Source of the DNA: Paenibacillus lycopersici
Lineage (GTDB): Bacteria > Bacillota > Bacilli > Paenibacillales > Paenibacillaceae
Direction: 5' to 3'
Length of the DNA: 64,000 nt
Assembly: GCF_010119935.1 (NCBI RefSeq)
Contig: NZ_CP048209.1
Location: 1,359,501-1,423,500 of the forward strand
Shown: positions 34,925 to 42,675 of the stretch, piece after piece
Layout: each line of letters opens with the position of its first letter
How positions within the stretch are numbered: the stretch's first letter is position 1
The notes under the pieces: generated by a model
What the model was told of the DNA's origin: nothing
Seen by the model: only the letters and a program-made list of their open reading frames with translations
Databases searched by the model: none
Made by a program: the position numbers and the translations under genes

Positions 34925-35094
34925 GACCGGGTTGTACGGATTCTCCCCGTACGTCACCGCTCTTCCAAATCGTCCTTTAACAAAGTGGAGAAAGTACAAC
35001 GAAGTGCTGGAATGCGTTCATTGTCCGGCACGCGGCGGTGCTTGATAATGGAGATATAACAAGCCATGCCATTCATGTTGAGGGAGTGAAAGCG

Positions 35095-35820
35095 ATGTTG
35101 ACGGAAGAGCAGTTGAAGCAATACGCGGAGAAAGGGTACATCATTCTGGAAGATCTGTTCACGGCGGAAGAGATGGACCGGATTACGGGCATTATCGATG
35201 TCTTCGACCGCGAAGGGGAAGAAGCGTTGAACGTGGGCGAGAAAGGGTTCAACAACGTCCCGAATCAAATCAACTTCACCTGCAATTTGACGCATAACAG
35301 CCCGGAATTGGAGCGGTTCATCGGCGATCAGCGCTTCGTCGATCTGACGACGACCATCCTCGGCCCGGATATCCGGCTGTATTGGGATCAATCCGTGTAT
35401 AAGCGCCCCGAGGCGAAGCGCGATTTTCCGTGGCATCAGGATAACGGTTACGTGCCGACGGAGCCGGTTCATTATTTGACTTGCTGGCTCGCGCTCAACG
35501 ACGCGACGATCGAGAACGGATGCGTATGGATCAAGCCGGAAACGCATCTCGGCGGATTCGTCAAGCACGAGAAGACGGACATCGGCTGGCAGTGCTACTT
35601 CGGCGACGATCCGGGACAGCCGGTTCCGCTGCGCAAAGGCAGCCTCGTGGCGTTCCACTCGCTGCTCTTCCATCGCAGCACCCCGAACCAGAGCGACGGA
35701 ACGCGCAAAGCGTACGTGATTCAATACTCCGTTGATGGCGCGAAGAACCCGGACACCGGCGTCGTATTCAACAACGGCCCGCTGATTGCCAAAGACGGCA
35801 AAGCCGTTCTGGCCGAATAA
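35095..35820 (+). CDS. Phytanoyl-CoA dioxygenase (PhyH) family protein
   Basis: A 241-residue Fe(II)/2-oxoglutarate dioxygenase. The facial triad is HxD in FPWHQDNGY (His114, Asp116) and distal His193 in LLFHRSTPNQS; Arg of TRKAYVIQYS would bind 2-oxoglutarate. The GCVWIKPETHLGG segment is typical of the family. The substrate is unknown. The ATG at 35095 follows AGGGAGTGA. A strong terminator lies 30 bp past the stop. Confidence 0.88.
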   Translation: MLTEEQLKQYAEKGYIILEDLFTAEEMDRITGIIDVFDREGEEALNVGEKGFNNVPNQINFTCNLTHNSPELERFIGDQRFVDLTTTILGPDIRLYWDQSVYKRPEAKRDFPWHQDNGYVPTEPVHYLTCWLALNDATIENGCVWIKPETHLGGFVKHEKTDIGWQCYFGDDPGQPVPLRKGSLVAFHSLLFHRSTPNQSDGTRKAYVIQYSVDGAKNPDTGVVFNNGPLIAKDGKAVLAE

Positions 35821-35850
35821 AGCGGCCGGCTGCTGCTGCCGGATGGCAAC

Positions 35851-35890
35851 CGACAAAAACGTCCTCCCTGGGGGAGGACGTTTTTTGTCG
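35851..35890 (+). terminator. Very strong intrinsic terminator after the PhyH gene
   Basis: CGACAAAAACGTCCTCCC and GGGAGGACGTTTTTTGTCG arms form an almost perfect 18-bp stem with a tiny loop, bidirectional in appearance. Confidence 0.92.
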
Positions 35891-36136
35891 GGCTGCCCTA
35901 GAAAATCTCGACAGCCGTATGTGTTGAAAGAAGAATTACGCTCCTCCGGGTCTGGCGGACAGAGGTTCCGTTATTTGGACGAAATCAGACGATGGGGATC
36001 AGTGGCGGACACAGGATACGTTATAGTTCCCGTAAGGCATCGAAAACAGATAAATCGGCAGCTATAACGGATTTCCTGTCCACCAACACACGAAAAGACG
36101 CGATTATGAAGTGAATAACGAATCTCCTGTCCGCCT
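35891..36136. repeat. Interspersed four-core repeat, locus C
   Basis: It begins GGCTGCCCTAGAAAATCTCG directly after a terminator, as locus A does. Forward cores are at about 35955-35976 and 36005-36025 and inverted cores at about 36062-36082 and 36111-36134. The central segment again contains CATCGAAAACAG. Confidence 0.8.
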
Positions 36137-36156
36137 CCTTGGTTCGACGGGCGTAC

Positions 36157-36191
36157 CGCGACCCAGCCGTCATGAAGACGGCTGGGTCGCG
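36157..36191. repeat. Perfect 15-bp hairpin
   Basis: CGCGACCCAGCCGTC (36157-36171) and GACGGCTGGGTCGCG (36177-36191) around the 5-base loop ATGAA. It directly follows repeat locus C and is not associated with a gene end. Confidence 0.75.
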
Positions 36192-36194
36192 ACG

Positions 36195-36280
36195 GTTCGG
36201 GCAGACCGCCCACGTCGGGCAGACCCGCCCACGTCGGGCAGACCCGCCCACGCCGGCAGACCCGCCCGCGCCGGCGAAGC
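36195..36280. repeat. Short GC-rich tandem repeats
   Basis: Units of GCCCACGTCGGGCAGACCC type repeat about four times with decay to CGCCGGCAGACCCGCC. No gene is seen between 35891 and 36630. Confidence 0.65.
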
Positions 36281-36454
36281 GGCTGCTGGGTTTGTCTATA
36301 ACCCAAGGCTCGAGTTGTCAGGAGCCTGCTCGAATCCTTGACTAGCTCGCATCATGTATGGAATAGGCTCATCTGTATGTTGAGGCCGGTGCCGGTTGTG
36401 CAACCGGTACTGGTGATCCAGTTTATCTACATCCTAGAGTACTACAAACCGCAG

Positions 36455-36520
36455 TGTCTCGTCCTCCGCCTGGGAGAACGTCGTCAGGCTGCCCTGGAAA
36501 ATCTCGTCAGCCATCCATCT
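36455..36520. repeat. Partial copy of the terminator-plus-GGCTGCCC module
   Basis: CGTCCTCCGCCTGGGAGAACGT followed by GTCAGGCTGCCCTGGAAAAT and CTCGTCAGCC resembles the sequence at 35860-35916 (terminator stem then GGCTGCCCTAGAAAATCTCG). The four-core part is absent here. Confidence 0.6.
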
Positions 36521-36630
36521 ATCCAATTACCTTCAAGCGACGATGCATTAATGCGTTTATATCGAAGCTCGAAATTTGCTTTATATTCGATTCGGGCACC
36601 GCTTACGGAGGAGGAGTCCTTAGCCCTTCA

Positions 36631-37878
36631 TTATTCGGTCGGCATCTGCCTGCGGTTCGACCGCGACGGCAACGGTGCGGGTTCCGCAGCGTCCGACGCT
36701 CCGGTTCCTTCGGTCGATGTCGAAGATGAGGCTGCGCCGGCTTTCGTCGATAGCGTCATGCTGGTTCCCGTTCTCGCGCTGCGGCTGCGGCGGTTCGGCA
36801 ATGCGCGATCCTCGCTGTCCTGCGGGGCCTTGTCGGTGTCCCCGGTCAGAGAGCTGCCGACGATGTCGCCGCGCGACCGGCCGTGCAGCAGGTCGCCTGT
36901 CCAGCCTTTGCGCCACAGCCACCAGTAGATGAGCAGCGTGATCACGACGATGACGCCGCTGACGGTGAGGAAGCCCCAGCGCTCGCCGGCCCACGGAATG
37001 CGGTTGAAGTTCATTCCCCACACGGCGCCGATGACCGTAGCCGGCATGAACAGGGCGGTGAAGATCGTGAGCGTCTTCATGATGTCGTTGCCCCGGAAGT
37101 TGGAGATGGCGTCGTCCATCATGAGCAGCGTGTCGATCTCCATCGCATAATGGTCGAGCAGCCCTTGGACGCGTTCCATCCGCAGCTCCATCCGCTTGAA
37201 TTCTTCCCGTTCCGAGAGCTCGTCCATGAACGCTTCCTTCGCCGCGGCCTGGATTTCCTTGATCGGAATGAACAGATGGCTCCAGTGCAGCAGCTCGTAC
37301 CGCCGTTCGAAGATGGCGTTCATGAGACCGGTCTTGTTGTGCCGGCTCATCTGCCGCTCGAGCTCGCCGAGGCGGGTTTCGAAACGATCCAGTCCGGCAT
37401 GGAACGTCTCCAGCATGTTGCCGATGAGGACGAAGAGACCTTCGGGCGCCGTCGTGCAGCGATGCAGCTTCTCGTACCAAGGCTCGCTCTGCATCCGCAC
37501 GGAGAGGCGCATATCGCTCTGGTACGTGACGAGCTGGTCGCTGGTTACCCGGAAGTGGAGGTGCTGAATGTCGGATTCGTCGTCGGACGCTTGAAAAAGA
37601 AGCGTCCCCTGCAGGACGGACTTCCCTCCGGGGAGCTCGGTTACCGCTATTTGGTTGTGCGCGGAGCCTTCAATCTCCTGAAGCCAAGCGGCAAACGCCG
37701 GATGCGTCTGCTTGATCTCAAGCTGGGCCTCGATCGGTCCGGCGTCCGGCCCGTTCTGTTCCGCGGCGGCGCCCTGGGCGGCTTTCCTGCTGCGGGTCAG
37801 ACCGGATACGGCCGGACGCGGAGCGTGCAGCATATGCCATTCCCATTCCAATGGAAATTGCAGCAACCGATGCATCAT
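36631..37878 (-). CDS. corA: CorA family divalent cation transporter
   Basis: A 415-residue protein. A large N-terminal cytoplasmic domain ends in long helices (FETRLGELERQMSRHNKTGLMNAIFERRYELLHW). Two C-terminal transmembrane helices follow, the first ending in the signature GMN (AVWGMNFNRIPWAG) and the second VIVVITLLIYWWLW. A long disordered tail of about 75 residues, rich in Ser, Thr and Arg, is unusual for CorA and could be an accessory region. It mediates Mg2+ or related ion flux. The ATG at 37878 has AGGAGG 10 bases upstream. Confidence 0.88.
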   Translation of the reverse strand: MMHRLLQFPLEWEWHMLHAPRPAVSGLTRSRKAAQGAAAEQNGPDAGPIEAQLEIKQTHPAFAAWLQEIEGSAHNQIAVTELPGGKSVLQGTLLFQASDDESDIQHLHFRVTSDQLVTYQSDMRLSVRMQSEPWYEKLHRCTTAPEGLFVLIGNMLETFHAGLDRFETRLGELERQMSRHNKTGLMNAIFERRYELLHWSHLFIPIKEIQAAAKEAFMDELSEREEFKRMELRMERVQGLLDHYAMEIDTLLMMDDAISNFRGNDIMKTLTIFTALFMPATVIGAVWGMNFNRIPWAGERWGFLTVSGVIVVITLLIYWWLWRKGWTGDLLHGRSRGDIVGSSLTGDTDKAPQDSEDRALPNRRSRSARTGTSMTLSTKAGAASSSTSTEGTGASDAAEPAPLPSRSNRRQMPTE

Positions 37879-38018
37879 GGTATTGGAGCCTCCTGCTTGT
37901 CCGTACGTGCGATAGTCATTAGTACCATCATAACGCGAATTTGCCCGGGAGCACAACTTGATGGCGGAATTAATATCCAATTCGCCGGCAAATGCGCATA
38001 GCCGCCAGCGAAACAAAC

Positions 38019-38052
38019 ATGCCCGGCGCCGGTGGGACCGGTGCCGGGCATG
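38019..38052 (-). terminator. Terminator of the rsbV-rsbW-sigB operon
   Basis: CATGCCCGGCGCCGG and CCGGTGCCGGGCATG form a long stem just past the sigB stop; on the minus strand TTTGTTT follows. Confidence 0.85.
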
Positions 38053-38063
38053 CAGCCAGCGGT

Positions 38064-38837
38064 TCAGACTTCCTCGGACTGTTCGCCGAGCAGCGTCTTG
38101 AGCTTGTCGATGGCGCGGCGCTGAATGCGCGAGACGCTCATCTGCGAGATGCCGATCCGTTCGGCGATCTGGCGCTGCGGCAATCCTTCCGAATAAGCGA
38201 GCAGGAGCACTTCCTGCTCTTGAGGCTTAAGCTGCGACAGTGCCGCCTGCAGGTCGAGCCGCCTGTCGACGTCGTCGAAATCGTCGCCCGGCGAACCGAG
38301 CAAGTCCCCGAGGGAGGCGGCATTGTCCTCCTCCGAAACCGGCGTATCCAGCGACACGTAATGGTACAGGTCGCGGCCGGCCAGAATCTCGGTCGTCTCT
38401 TCGACGGAAAGCGACATCTCCGCGGAGATCTCCTCGATCAGCGGCGATCGTTCGAGCTTGACGGTCAGCGCGTCGATCACCTGCTGCACGGCGATGCCTT
38501 TCTCTTTGATGCGGCGCGGCACCTGGATGTACCAGGATTTGTCGCGAAGGAAGTTCTTCATATGTCCGATGATGCTCTTCATGGCGTACGGTTCAAACTG
38601 CATGCCAAGGGAGCTGTCGAATTGACTGAATAGACGAAGGAGGGCGATTTGGCCGACCTGCATGAGATCCTCGTACAGGTCGGGGCGGTTCCGCGAGATT
38701 TTCCCGGCTGCCATGCGAACCATAGGCTCATAATGCGTAATCAGCTGTTCGGCGATCGTATTGTCGGGATTGTCCTGATAAGCGATTATGAGCTCGGCGC
38801 CGGTGATGGGGTGCTGCTTGGCCGGCTGAGGGCTCAT
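38064..38837 (-). CDS. sigB: RNA polymerase sigma factor SigB
   Basis: A 257-residue sigma-70 family factor of the SigB/SigF/SigG group. Region 2 is around LYEDLMQVGQIALLRLFSQFDSSLGMQFEPYAMKSIIGHMKNFLRDKSWYIQVPRRIKE, region 3 spans about 115-180, and region 4 contains LKPQEQEVLLLAYSEGLPQRQIAERIGISQMSVSRIQRRAIDKL. It directs the general stress response. Its position after rsbV and rsbW and a sigma-B-type promoter at the operon head identify it as SigB, not a sporulation sigma factor. The ATG at 38837 overlaps the rsbW stop (TGATG), so translation is coupled. Confidence 0.93.
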   Translation of the reverse strand: MSPQPAKQHPITGAELIIAYQDNPDNTIAEQLITHYEPMVRMAAGKISRNRPDLYEDLMQVGQIALLRLFSQFDSSLGMQFEPYAMKSIIGHMKNFLRDKSWYIQVPRRIKEKGIAVQQVIDALTVKLERSPLIEEISAEMSLSVEETTEILAGRDLYHYVSLDTPVSEEDNAASLGDLLGSPGDDFDDVDRRLDLQAALSQLKPQEQEVLLLAYSEGLPQRQIAERIGISQMSVSRIQRRAIDKLKTLLGEQSEEV

Positions 38838-39313
38838 CACAATTCACCACTCTTCACCAACCGCTTCGTCAAGACCACTTCCGTTCCCATCTCGCTGTTG
38901 ACTTCCACGTCGTCCATCAGAGCTTGCATCAAGTACAACCCCAAACCGCCGGCTTGCAACTCATCGATCGTTTTGCCGTTCACCGGCTGCGCCCTGCGGG
39001 CTGCCGCCGCGGCGTCGAAGCTTCGGCCTTCGTCCTTCACGATAATGGAGAGCGCGTCATACCGCTTCACGAGGCGCACCTCGATCCGCGGCGTCTGCGC
39101 CGGCGCTTGCGCGGCCTGTCCGGCGTTCAAATCGCCGTACGCATACAGCACCGCATTGTTGCAGGCCTCCGAAACGGCGACCTTCATGTCTTCGATCTCT
39201 TCATAGGAGAAGCCCATTTTGACGGCCAGCCCGTACAGGGTCAGCCTTACCAAATCAATATATTCCGCAGAGGCTGGCACTTGCAGCGTGATGATTTCCT
39301 CCGGTACATTCAT
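38837..39313 (-). CDS. rsbW: Anti-sigma-B factor, serine kinase RsbW
   Basis: A 158-residue GHKL-type kinase. The N box is DMKVAVSEACNNAVLYAYG and the G boxes include IIVKDEGRSFD and GGLGLYLMQALMDDVEV. RsbW binds and silences sigma-B and phosphorylates RsbV. A basic Ala-rich insertion (AAAAARRAQP) precedes the second G box. It is followed by sigB with a one-base overlap. Confidence 0.92.
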   Translation of the reverse strand: MNVPEEIITLQVPASAEYIDLVRLTLYGLAVKMGFSYEEIEDMKVAVSEACNNAVLYAYGDLNAGQAAQAPAQTPRIEVRLVKRYDALSIIVKDEGRSFDAAAAARRAQPVNGKTIDELQAGGLGLYLMQALMDDVEVNSEMGTEVVLTKRLVKSGEL

Positions 39314-39357
39314 CGTTTATCTCGATCCTTTCTTCGGCTTCGCCGGCGGGCGGCGAA

Positions 39358-39681
39358 TTAGGCTTGTTTGATTAGAAAAGGCGTAATGCCGGTCATGTCG
39401 AACAGCTTGCGGATATGCGGCGGCACGGCTTCCACGGAGAACGGAGCTTCGTTGGCATGGCGCGCTTTCAGGACGGACACCAGAATGCCGATGCCCGTGC
39501 TGTCCACGTAATGCAGCTCGCGCAAATTCAGCACGAGCTCACGGTCGGTCAGCTCGATAAGCGGGGACATGACAGCCCGCATCTGGACGGCGGATTCCAA
39601 GTCCAGCTCGCCTCCGATATAGACCGTGCATTTGCCTGTCTGGTTTTCGGTTCGAACGAATAGTTTATCATTATGCTTCAT
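39358..39681 (-). CDS. rsbV: Anti-sigma factor antagonist RsbV
   Basis: A 107-residue STAS-domain protein. CTVYIGGELDLESAVQMRAVM and LVLNLRELHYVDSTGIGILVSVLKARHANEA contain the phosphorylatable Ser region (DSTGIG). Unphosphorylated RsbV binds RsbW and frees sigma-B. The ATG at 39681 has AGGAGC upstream; the frame extends further but without a better start. A sigma-B-type promoter lies 47 bp upstream. Confidence 0.92.
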   Translation of the reverse strand: MKHNDKLFVRTENQTGKCTVYIGGELDLESAVQMRAVMSPLIELTDRELVLNLRELHYVDSTGIGILVSVLKARHANEAPFSVEAVPPHIRKLFDMTGITPFLIKQA

Positions 39682-39727
39682 CGCAACGACGCTCCTGTAT
39701 ACGTATTGATATCTCATTATCTGTTGA

Positions 39728-39753
39728 TTACCCATGCTTCTACGGCGTGAAAC
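39728..39753 (-). promoter_or_regulatory. Sigma-B-type promoter of the rsbV-rsbW-sigB operon
   Basis: On the minus strand GTTTCA (39748-39753), a 14-bp spacer and GGGTAA (39728-39733) match the general-stress consensus GTTTAA-N12-15-GGGTAT. This implies autoregulation, as known for sigB operons. Confidence 0.8.
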
Positions 39754-40147
39754 ATTCCGGCACGGGTTCATAGGCATCATACGGCTCGACATGCTGCAGC
39801 GCGGCCTTGCATTGTCTTGGCGATTGGTCAAGGGTCAAGCCGGGCGGTGAAATCGAGCCGGCTCGGATTGCCGCAGCGGCCATGCATTCGGCCGAGCATA
39901 CGAGCTGGTTCTTTTATTATATTGCAGAAATATCGCTTGTCGAATACGTCCGTCCGCAAACGGATATGGCCGCATGCCGCAATGGAGCTGCAATGCGATC
40001 CGCTCAGGGGAGGGCGATCTGGCCGTGGTCGTGGATGCAATTGATATAAGTATAGAGAAAACTAGATGAAGCAAGTAAATGTTTGGTGGAGATGGGATTG
40101 GAGTAGATGGGATTCGAGTAGACTGGAAGAATTGAACAAATGCATGA

Positions 40148-40265
40148 TTGAAAAATATCGGCCCTTGTTGGTACAATGAAGCCATACCACAACGGTCGTG
40201 AAGCACACGCCGCTTGGATATGTTCGGCGCCTTTCAGGGCGGGAGCATCCAAGCGGCGTTTTTGC
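40148..40265 (+). ncRNA. Putative small RNA or attenuated leader
   Basis: A promoter (TTGAAA 40148-40153, 18-bp spacer, TACAAT 40172-40177) is followed about 30 bp later by a strong intrinsic terminator: ACGCCGCTTGGAT (40207-40219) pairs with ATCCAAGCGGCGT (40247-40259), then TTTTTGCTTTTT. This would yield an RNA of about 80 nt with no start codon and ribosome site of note. It could be a free small RNA or a riboregulator for the damaged gene that begins at about 40300. The stretch 39754-40147 holds nothing I can assign. Confidence 0.5.
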
Positions 40266-40301
40266 TTTTTCGGACTGGCGGCCTGACTGAGAGAGGACGT
40301 G

Positions 40302-40962
40302 ATGCATCATCAAGCATTTTGACGAAGCTTACGAGAACTGGCTGAACGCGGCAATCGTGAAAGAAAACAATCCCAGAAGACTTGAGAAACTGGAAAAGGG
40401 ACTCGGTCACGGCACGCGCGAATTTCTGCGGATCGTCTGGTTTCCCGCCGTGGGGAATTTCAACGATCTGCATCCCGAATGGGAGGTGCTGGATTTTAAC
40501 AATGGTTACAGGTATCTTGATCTGGCTTACAGGCCGGGAGGCAATAGTAAGGGCGGTATCGAAATTCATGGCTACGGGCCGCATGCAAGGGACCTCGACG
40601 TACGGTGATTCAAGGATCTGTGCTGGAGGCATAGCTTATTGGCGTTGGACGACTGGATTTTTTTGCCGATCGCTTATCTGTCCATTACTGACGAACCGAA
40701 GCGCTGCCAGCAGCTGGTTCTCTCGTTTATCGGGAAATTCGTTGCCATGGATGTGCCTGAACATTTGAGTTGGCTCGAAGCCGAGACGGTCCGGTTCGCA
40801 AGGCGGCTGCTGCGCCCGTTTGCGCCGTCGGAGCTTGCCGGTCATTTGCACATCACGGTACAGCATGCGAGGCGCGTGCTTCATCGAGCCGTGGAGCAGC
40901 AACTGCTGTTCGTGGCCAGCGGCAGGAGCCGCTACCGCACATATGCTCTTAGAATCCATTAA
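40302..40962 (+). pseudogene. Broken DUF559-like endonuclease/DNA-binding protein gene
   Basis: One frame reads continuously from IKHFDEAYENWLNAAIVKEN (40309 on) through LGHGTREFLRIVWFPAVGNFNDLHPEWEVLDFNNGYRYLDLAYR and IEIHGYGPHARDLDVR. It then meets a TGA at 40606-40608 and continues in the same frame as FKDLCWRHSLLALDDWIFL and so on to 40962. The N-terminal part resembles the PD-(D/E)xK-like DUF559 fold, and the end (SELAGHLHITVQHARRVLHRAVEQQLLFVASGRSRYRTY) looks like a winged helix. An ATG at 40302 after GAGAGGA is one base out of phase. So there is a frameshift near the start plus a nonsense codon. Confidence 0.75.
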
Positions 40963-41560
40963 GCCTTATTTGGTCTGGAAGCGGTCCAAGGGATACGTAA
41001 GGAATCCCAGAGGTGTTGATGCTGGCGAAAGGGTGCATATTCGAGGGTCGGCGCCCTAATAGCGCTGCTTGAGTTCCCGAAGTCGGGTGAGAGGCTAGAA
41101 TTGGCTATTATAGGCCTACTACGGTTCGTTAGCGGCTGAGAGCAGGTGAGATAGCGGGCACGTTCCGGTGCGAAAACGTGCAGGAGCGTTGGATATCGGC
41201 TGAGAGGCCAGGATCGGCGACTTTAGTCTACTGCTGTTCGTGGCCAGCGGCAGGAGCCGATACCGCGCGTATGCTTTAAGAATCCAGTAAGCCTTATTTG
41301 GTCTGGAAGCGGTCCAAGGGATACGTAAGGAATCCCAGAGGTGTTAATGCGGGCGAAAGGGTGCATATTCGAGGGTCGGCGCCCTATTAGCGCCGCTTGA
41401 GTTCCCGAAATCGGGTGAGAGGCCAGAATTGGCGACTATAAGCCCAATACGGTTCGTTAGCGGTTGAAGCAGGCGAGATAGCGGGCACGTTCCGGCGCGA
41501 AAACGTGCAGGAGCGTTGGAAATCGGAGCTGGAAGAGCCGGAAATGGGTTGAGGCCGGAA
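40903..41560. repeat. Tandem duplication with 328-bp period
   Basis: The sequence starting CTGCTGTTCGTGGCCAGCGG at 40903 recurs at 41231 and continues with few changes (GGTCTGGAAGCGGTCCAAGG, CATATTCGAGGGTCGGCGCC and others). The first copy starts inside the 3' end of the pseudogene, so the second carries a detached copy of that gene tail. Confidence 0.88.
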
Positions 41561-41770
41561 GTGGCGACTGTAAGTCAACCACGGTTCGTTAGCGGCTGAG
41601 AGCAAGCGAGATAGCCGACGCGTTCCGGTGCGAAAACGTGCAGGAGCATTGGAAACCCGAGCTGGAAATCGGTTGAGGCCGGAATCGGCGGCTATAAGCC
41701 CAATACGGTTCGTTAGCGGTTGAGAGCAGGCGTGACAGTCTGCACAGTCCGGCGTGAATACGTGCAAGGG
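41121..41770. repeat. Four dispersed copies of a GTTCGTTAGCGG unit
   Basis: Units beginning ACGGTTCGTTAGCGG are at 41121, 41449, 41581 and 41705. Each is followed by a GAGAGCAGG-type stretch and a CCGGTGCGAAAACGTGCAGG-type stretch. The first two are linked by the 328-bp duplication; the others are offset by 132 and 124 bp. No gene is present between 40963 and 41941. Confidence 0.85.
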
Positions 41771-41880
41771 GACTGGGAGCGGCAGTCTTTTGGTTATGCG
41801 GAGGCTGACGTGCCGGCAATCAGCTGTTTGAACGCAGGGCCGCAATCCGGGCGAGTTCCGCCGCCCACGCGATACGCGCC

Positions 41881-41906
41881 GATTGAATTCGCCAAAATTA
41901 GGGTAT
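41881..41906 (+). promoter_or_regulatory. Sigma-B-like promoter of the stress protein gene
   Basis: GATTGA (41881-41886), 14-bp spacer, perfect GGGTAT (41901-41906). The -10 region is half of a GGGTAT/ATACCC inverted repeat. The -35 matches GTTTAA at four of six positions. Confidence 0.55.
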
Positions 41907-41941
41907 ACCAACCATACCCGAACAAAATGGAGGCGAATGAG

Positions 41942-42475
41942 ATGAGCTATAAAGTCGCGATATTCGAAACGGAGAACGATGCGATCCAAGCGGTCCAGGC
42001 GTTGGAACAAGCCGGCTTCACCAAGACGGAGCTGACCGTGGTCGCCAAGGACAAGGAGCACTCGCGCCGGATCGAGTCGGAGACGAACGTCCATGCGGAC
42101 GAGCTGCAGGACTTGTCGGATGCGCGCGCGTCCGTCGATCAGCACGGGCTTGGCGATCCCCGCATCATCGCGCCGATGTACGCGTCGCAAGGCATGGGCA
42201 TGTCAGGAACGTTCACGGGCGGATTCGCCTATCCGGGCACGTCGTTCGTGATGGCCGGCGCTTTCCTGGACGACGATTCCGGCGTGAACAGCATGCTGTC
42301 CGATCTCGGCGTGCCGGGCGAGGATGTCGACGAATGCCGCCATGCGCTCGCGGACGGGGCGATCATCGTCGCGGCCGAGACCGGCAGCGACGGGACGAAC
42401 GGCGGACCGGACTTGACCCGGGGCGGGGCGGCGGAGGCGGCGTTCAGAAGCTGCGGCGCGGCGCGGATTTTGTAA
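41942..42475 (+). CDS. General stress protein, YflT/GSP17M-like
   Basis: A 177-residue protein. The N-terminal domain SYKVAIFETENDAIQAVQALEQAGFTKTELTVVAKDKE matches the heat-induced stress protein YflT domain. A central hydrophobic Gly-rich stretch (MGMSGTFTGGFAYPGTSFVMAGAF) and a second small domain (GVNSMLSDLGVPGEDVDECRHALADGAIIVAAET) follow. YflT and GsiB-like proteins belong to the sigma-B regulon in Bacillus, which fits the promoter at 41881-41906 and the nearby sigB operon. TGGAGG precedes ATG 41942 by 9 bases. Confidence 0.83.
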   Translation: MSYKVAIFETENDAIQAVQALEQAGFTKTELTVVAKDKEHSRRIESETNVHADELQDLSDARASVDQHGLGDPRIIAPMYASQGMGMSGTFTGGFAYPGTSFVMAGAFLDDDSGVNSMLSDLGVPGEDVDECRHALADGAIIVAAETGSDGTNGGPDLTRGGAAEAAFRSCGAARIL

Positions 42476-42509
42476 GCTTTTGCCGTAGTTTGACCATAAT
42501 GCGCAAGAC

Positions 42510-42553
42510 AGGTCGTGTCGAACGGAGCGGAACGCTCCCGGCACGGCCTTTTC
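42510..42553 (+). terminator. Terminator after the stress protein gene
   Basis: GGTCGTG and CACGGCC arms (one G-T pair) enclose GGAGCG/CGCTCC and are followed by TTTT. Confidence 0.65.
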
Positions 42554-42572
42554 GCGATTAACCAGAAGTGCA

Positions 42573-42602
42573 TTTACAACTGGGAAATCTCTCTGCTATG
42601 CT
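42573..42602 (+). promoter_or_regulatory. Promoter of the LacI-family gene, with downstream palindrome
   Basis: TTTACA (42573-42578), 18-bp spacer, TATGCT (42597-42602). Just downstream, AAACTG (42608-42613) and CAGTTT (42622-42627) form a palindrome around CCCGGG that could serve autoregulation. A 17-bp direct repeat (GAAGTCATACGAGCAAA type) follows at about 42630-42664. Confidence 0.5.
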
Positions 42603-42675
42603 TATGAAAACTGTCCCCGGGCAGTTTCGAAGTCATACGAGCAAAGAAGTCATACGAGCCAAAGGGTGAAACCAA

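Noticed and set aside
35891..36136. Insertion sequence remnant
   Set aside because: The GGCTGCCC-AGAAA segment recalls IS ends, but there is no transposase fragment or target duplication visible.
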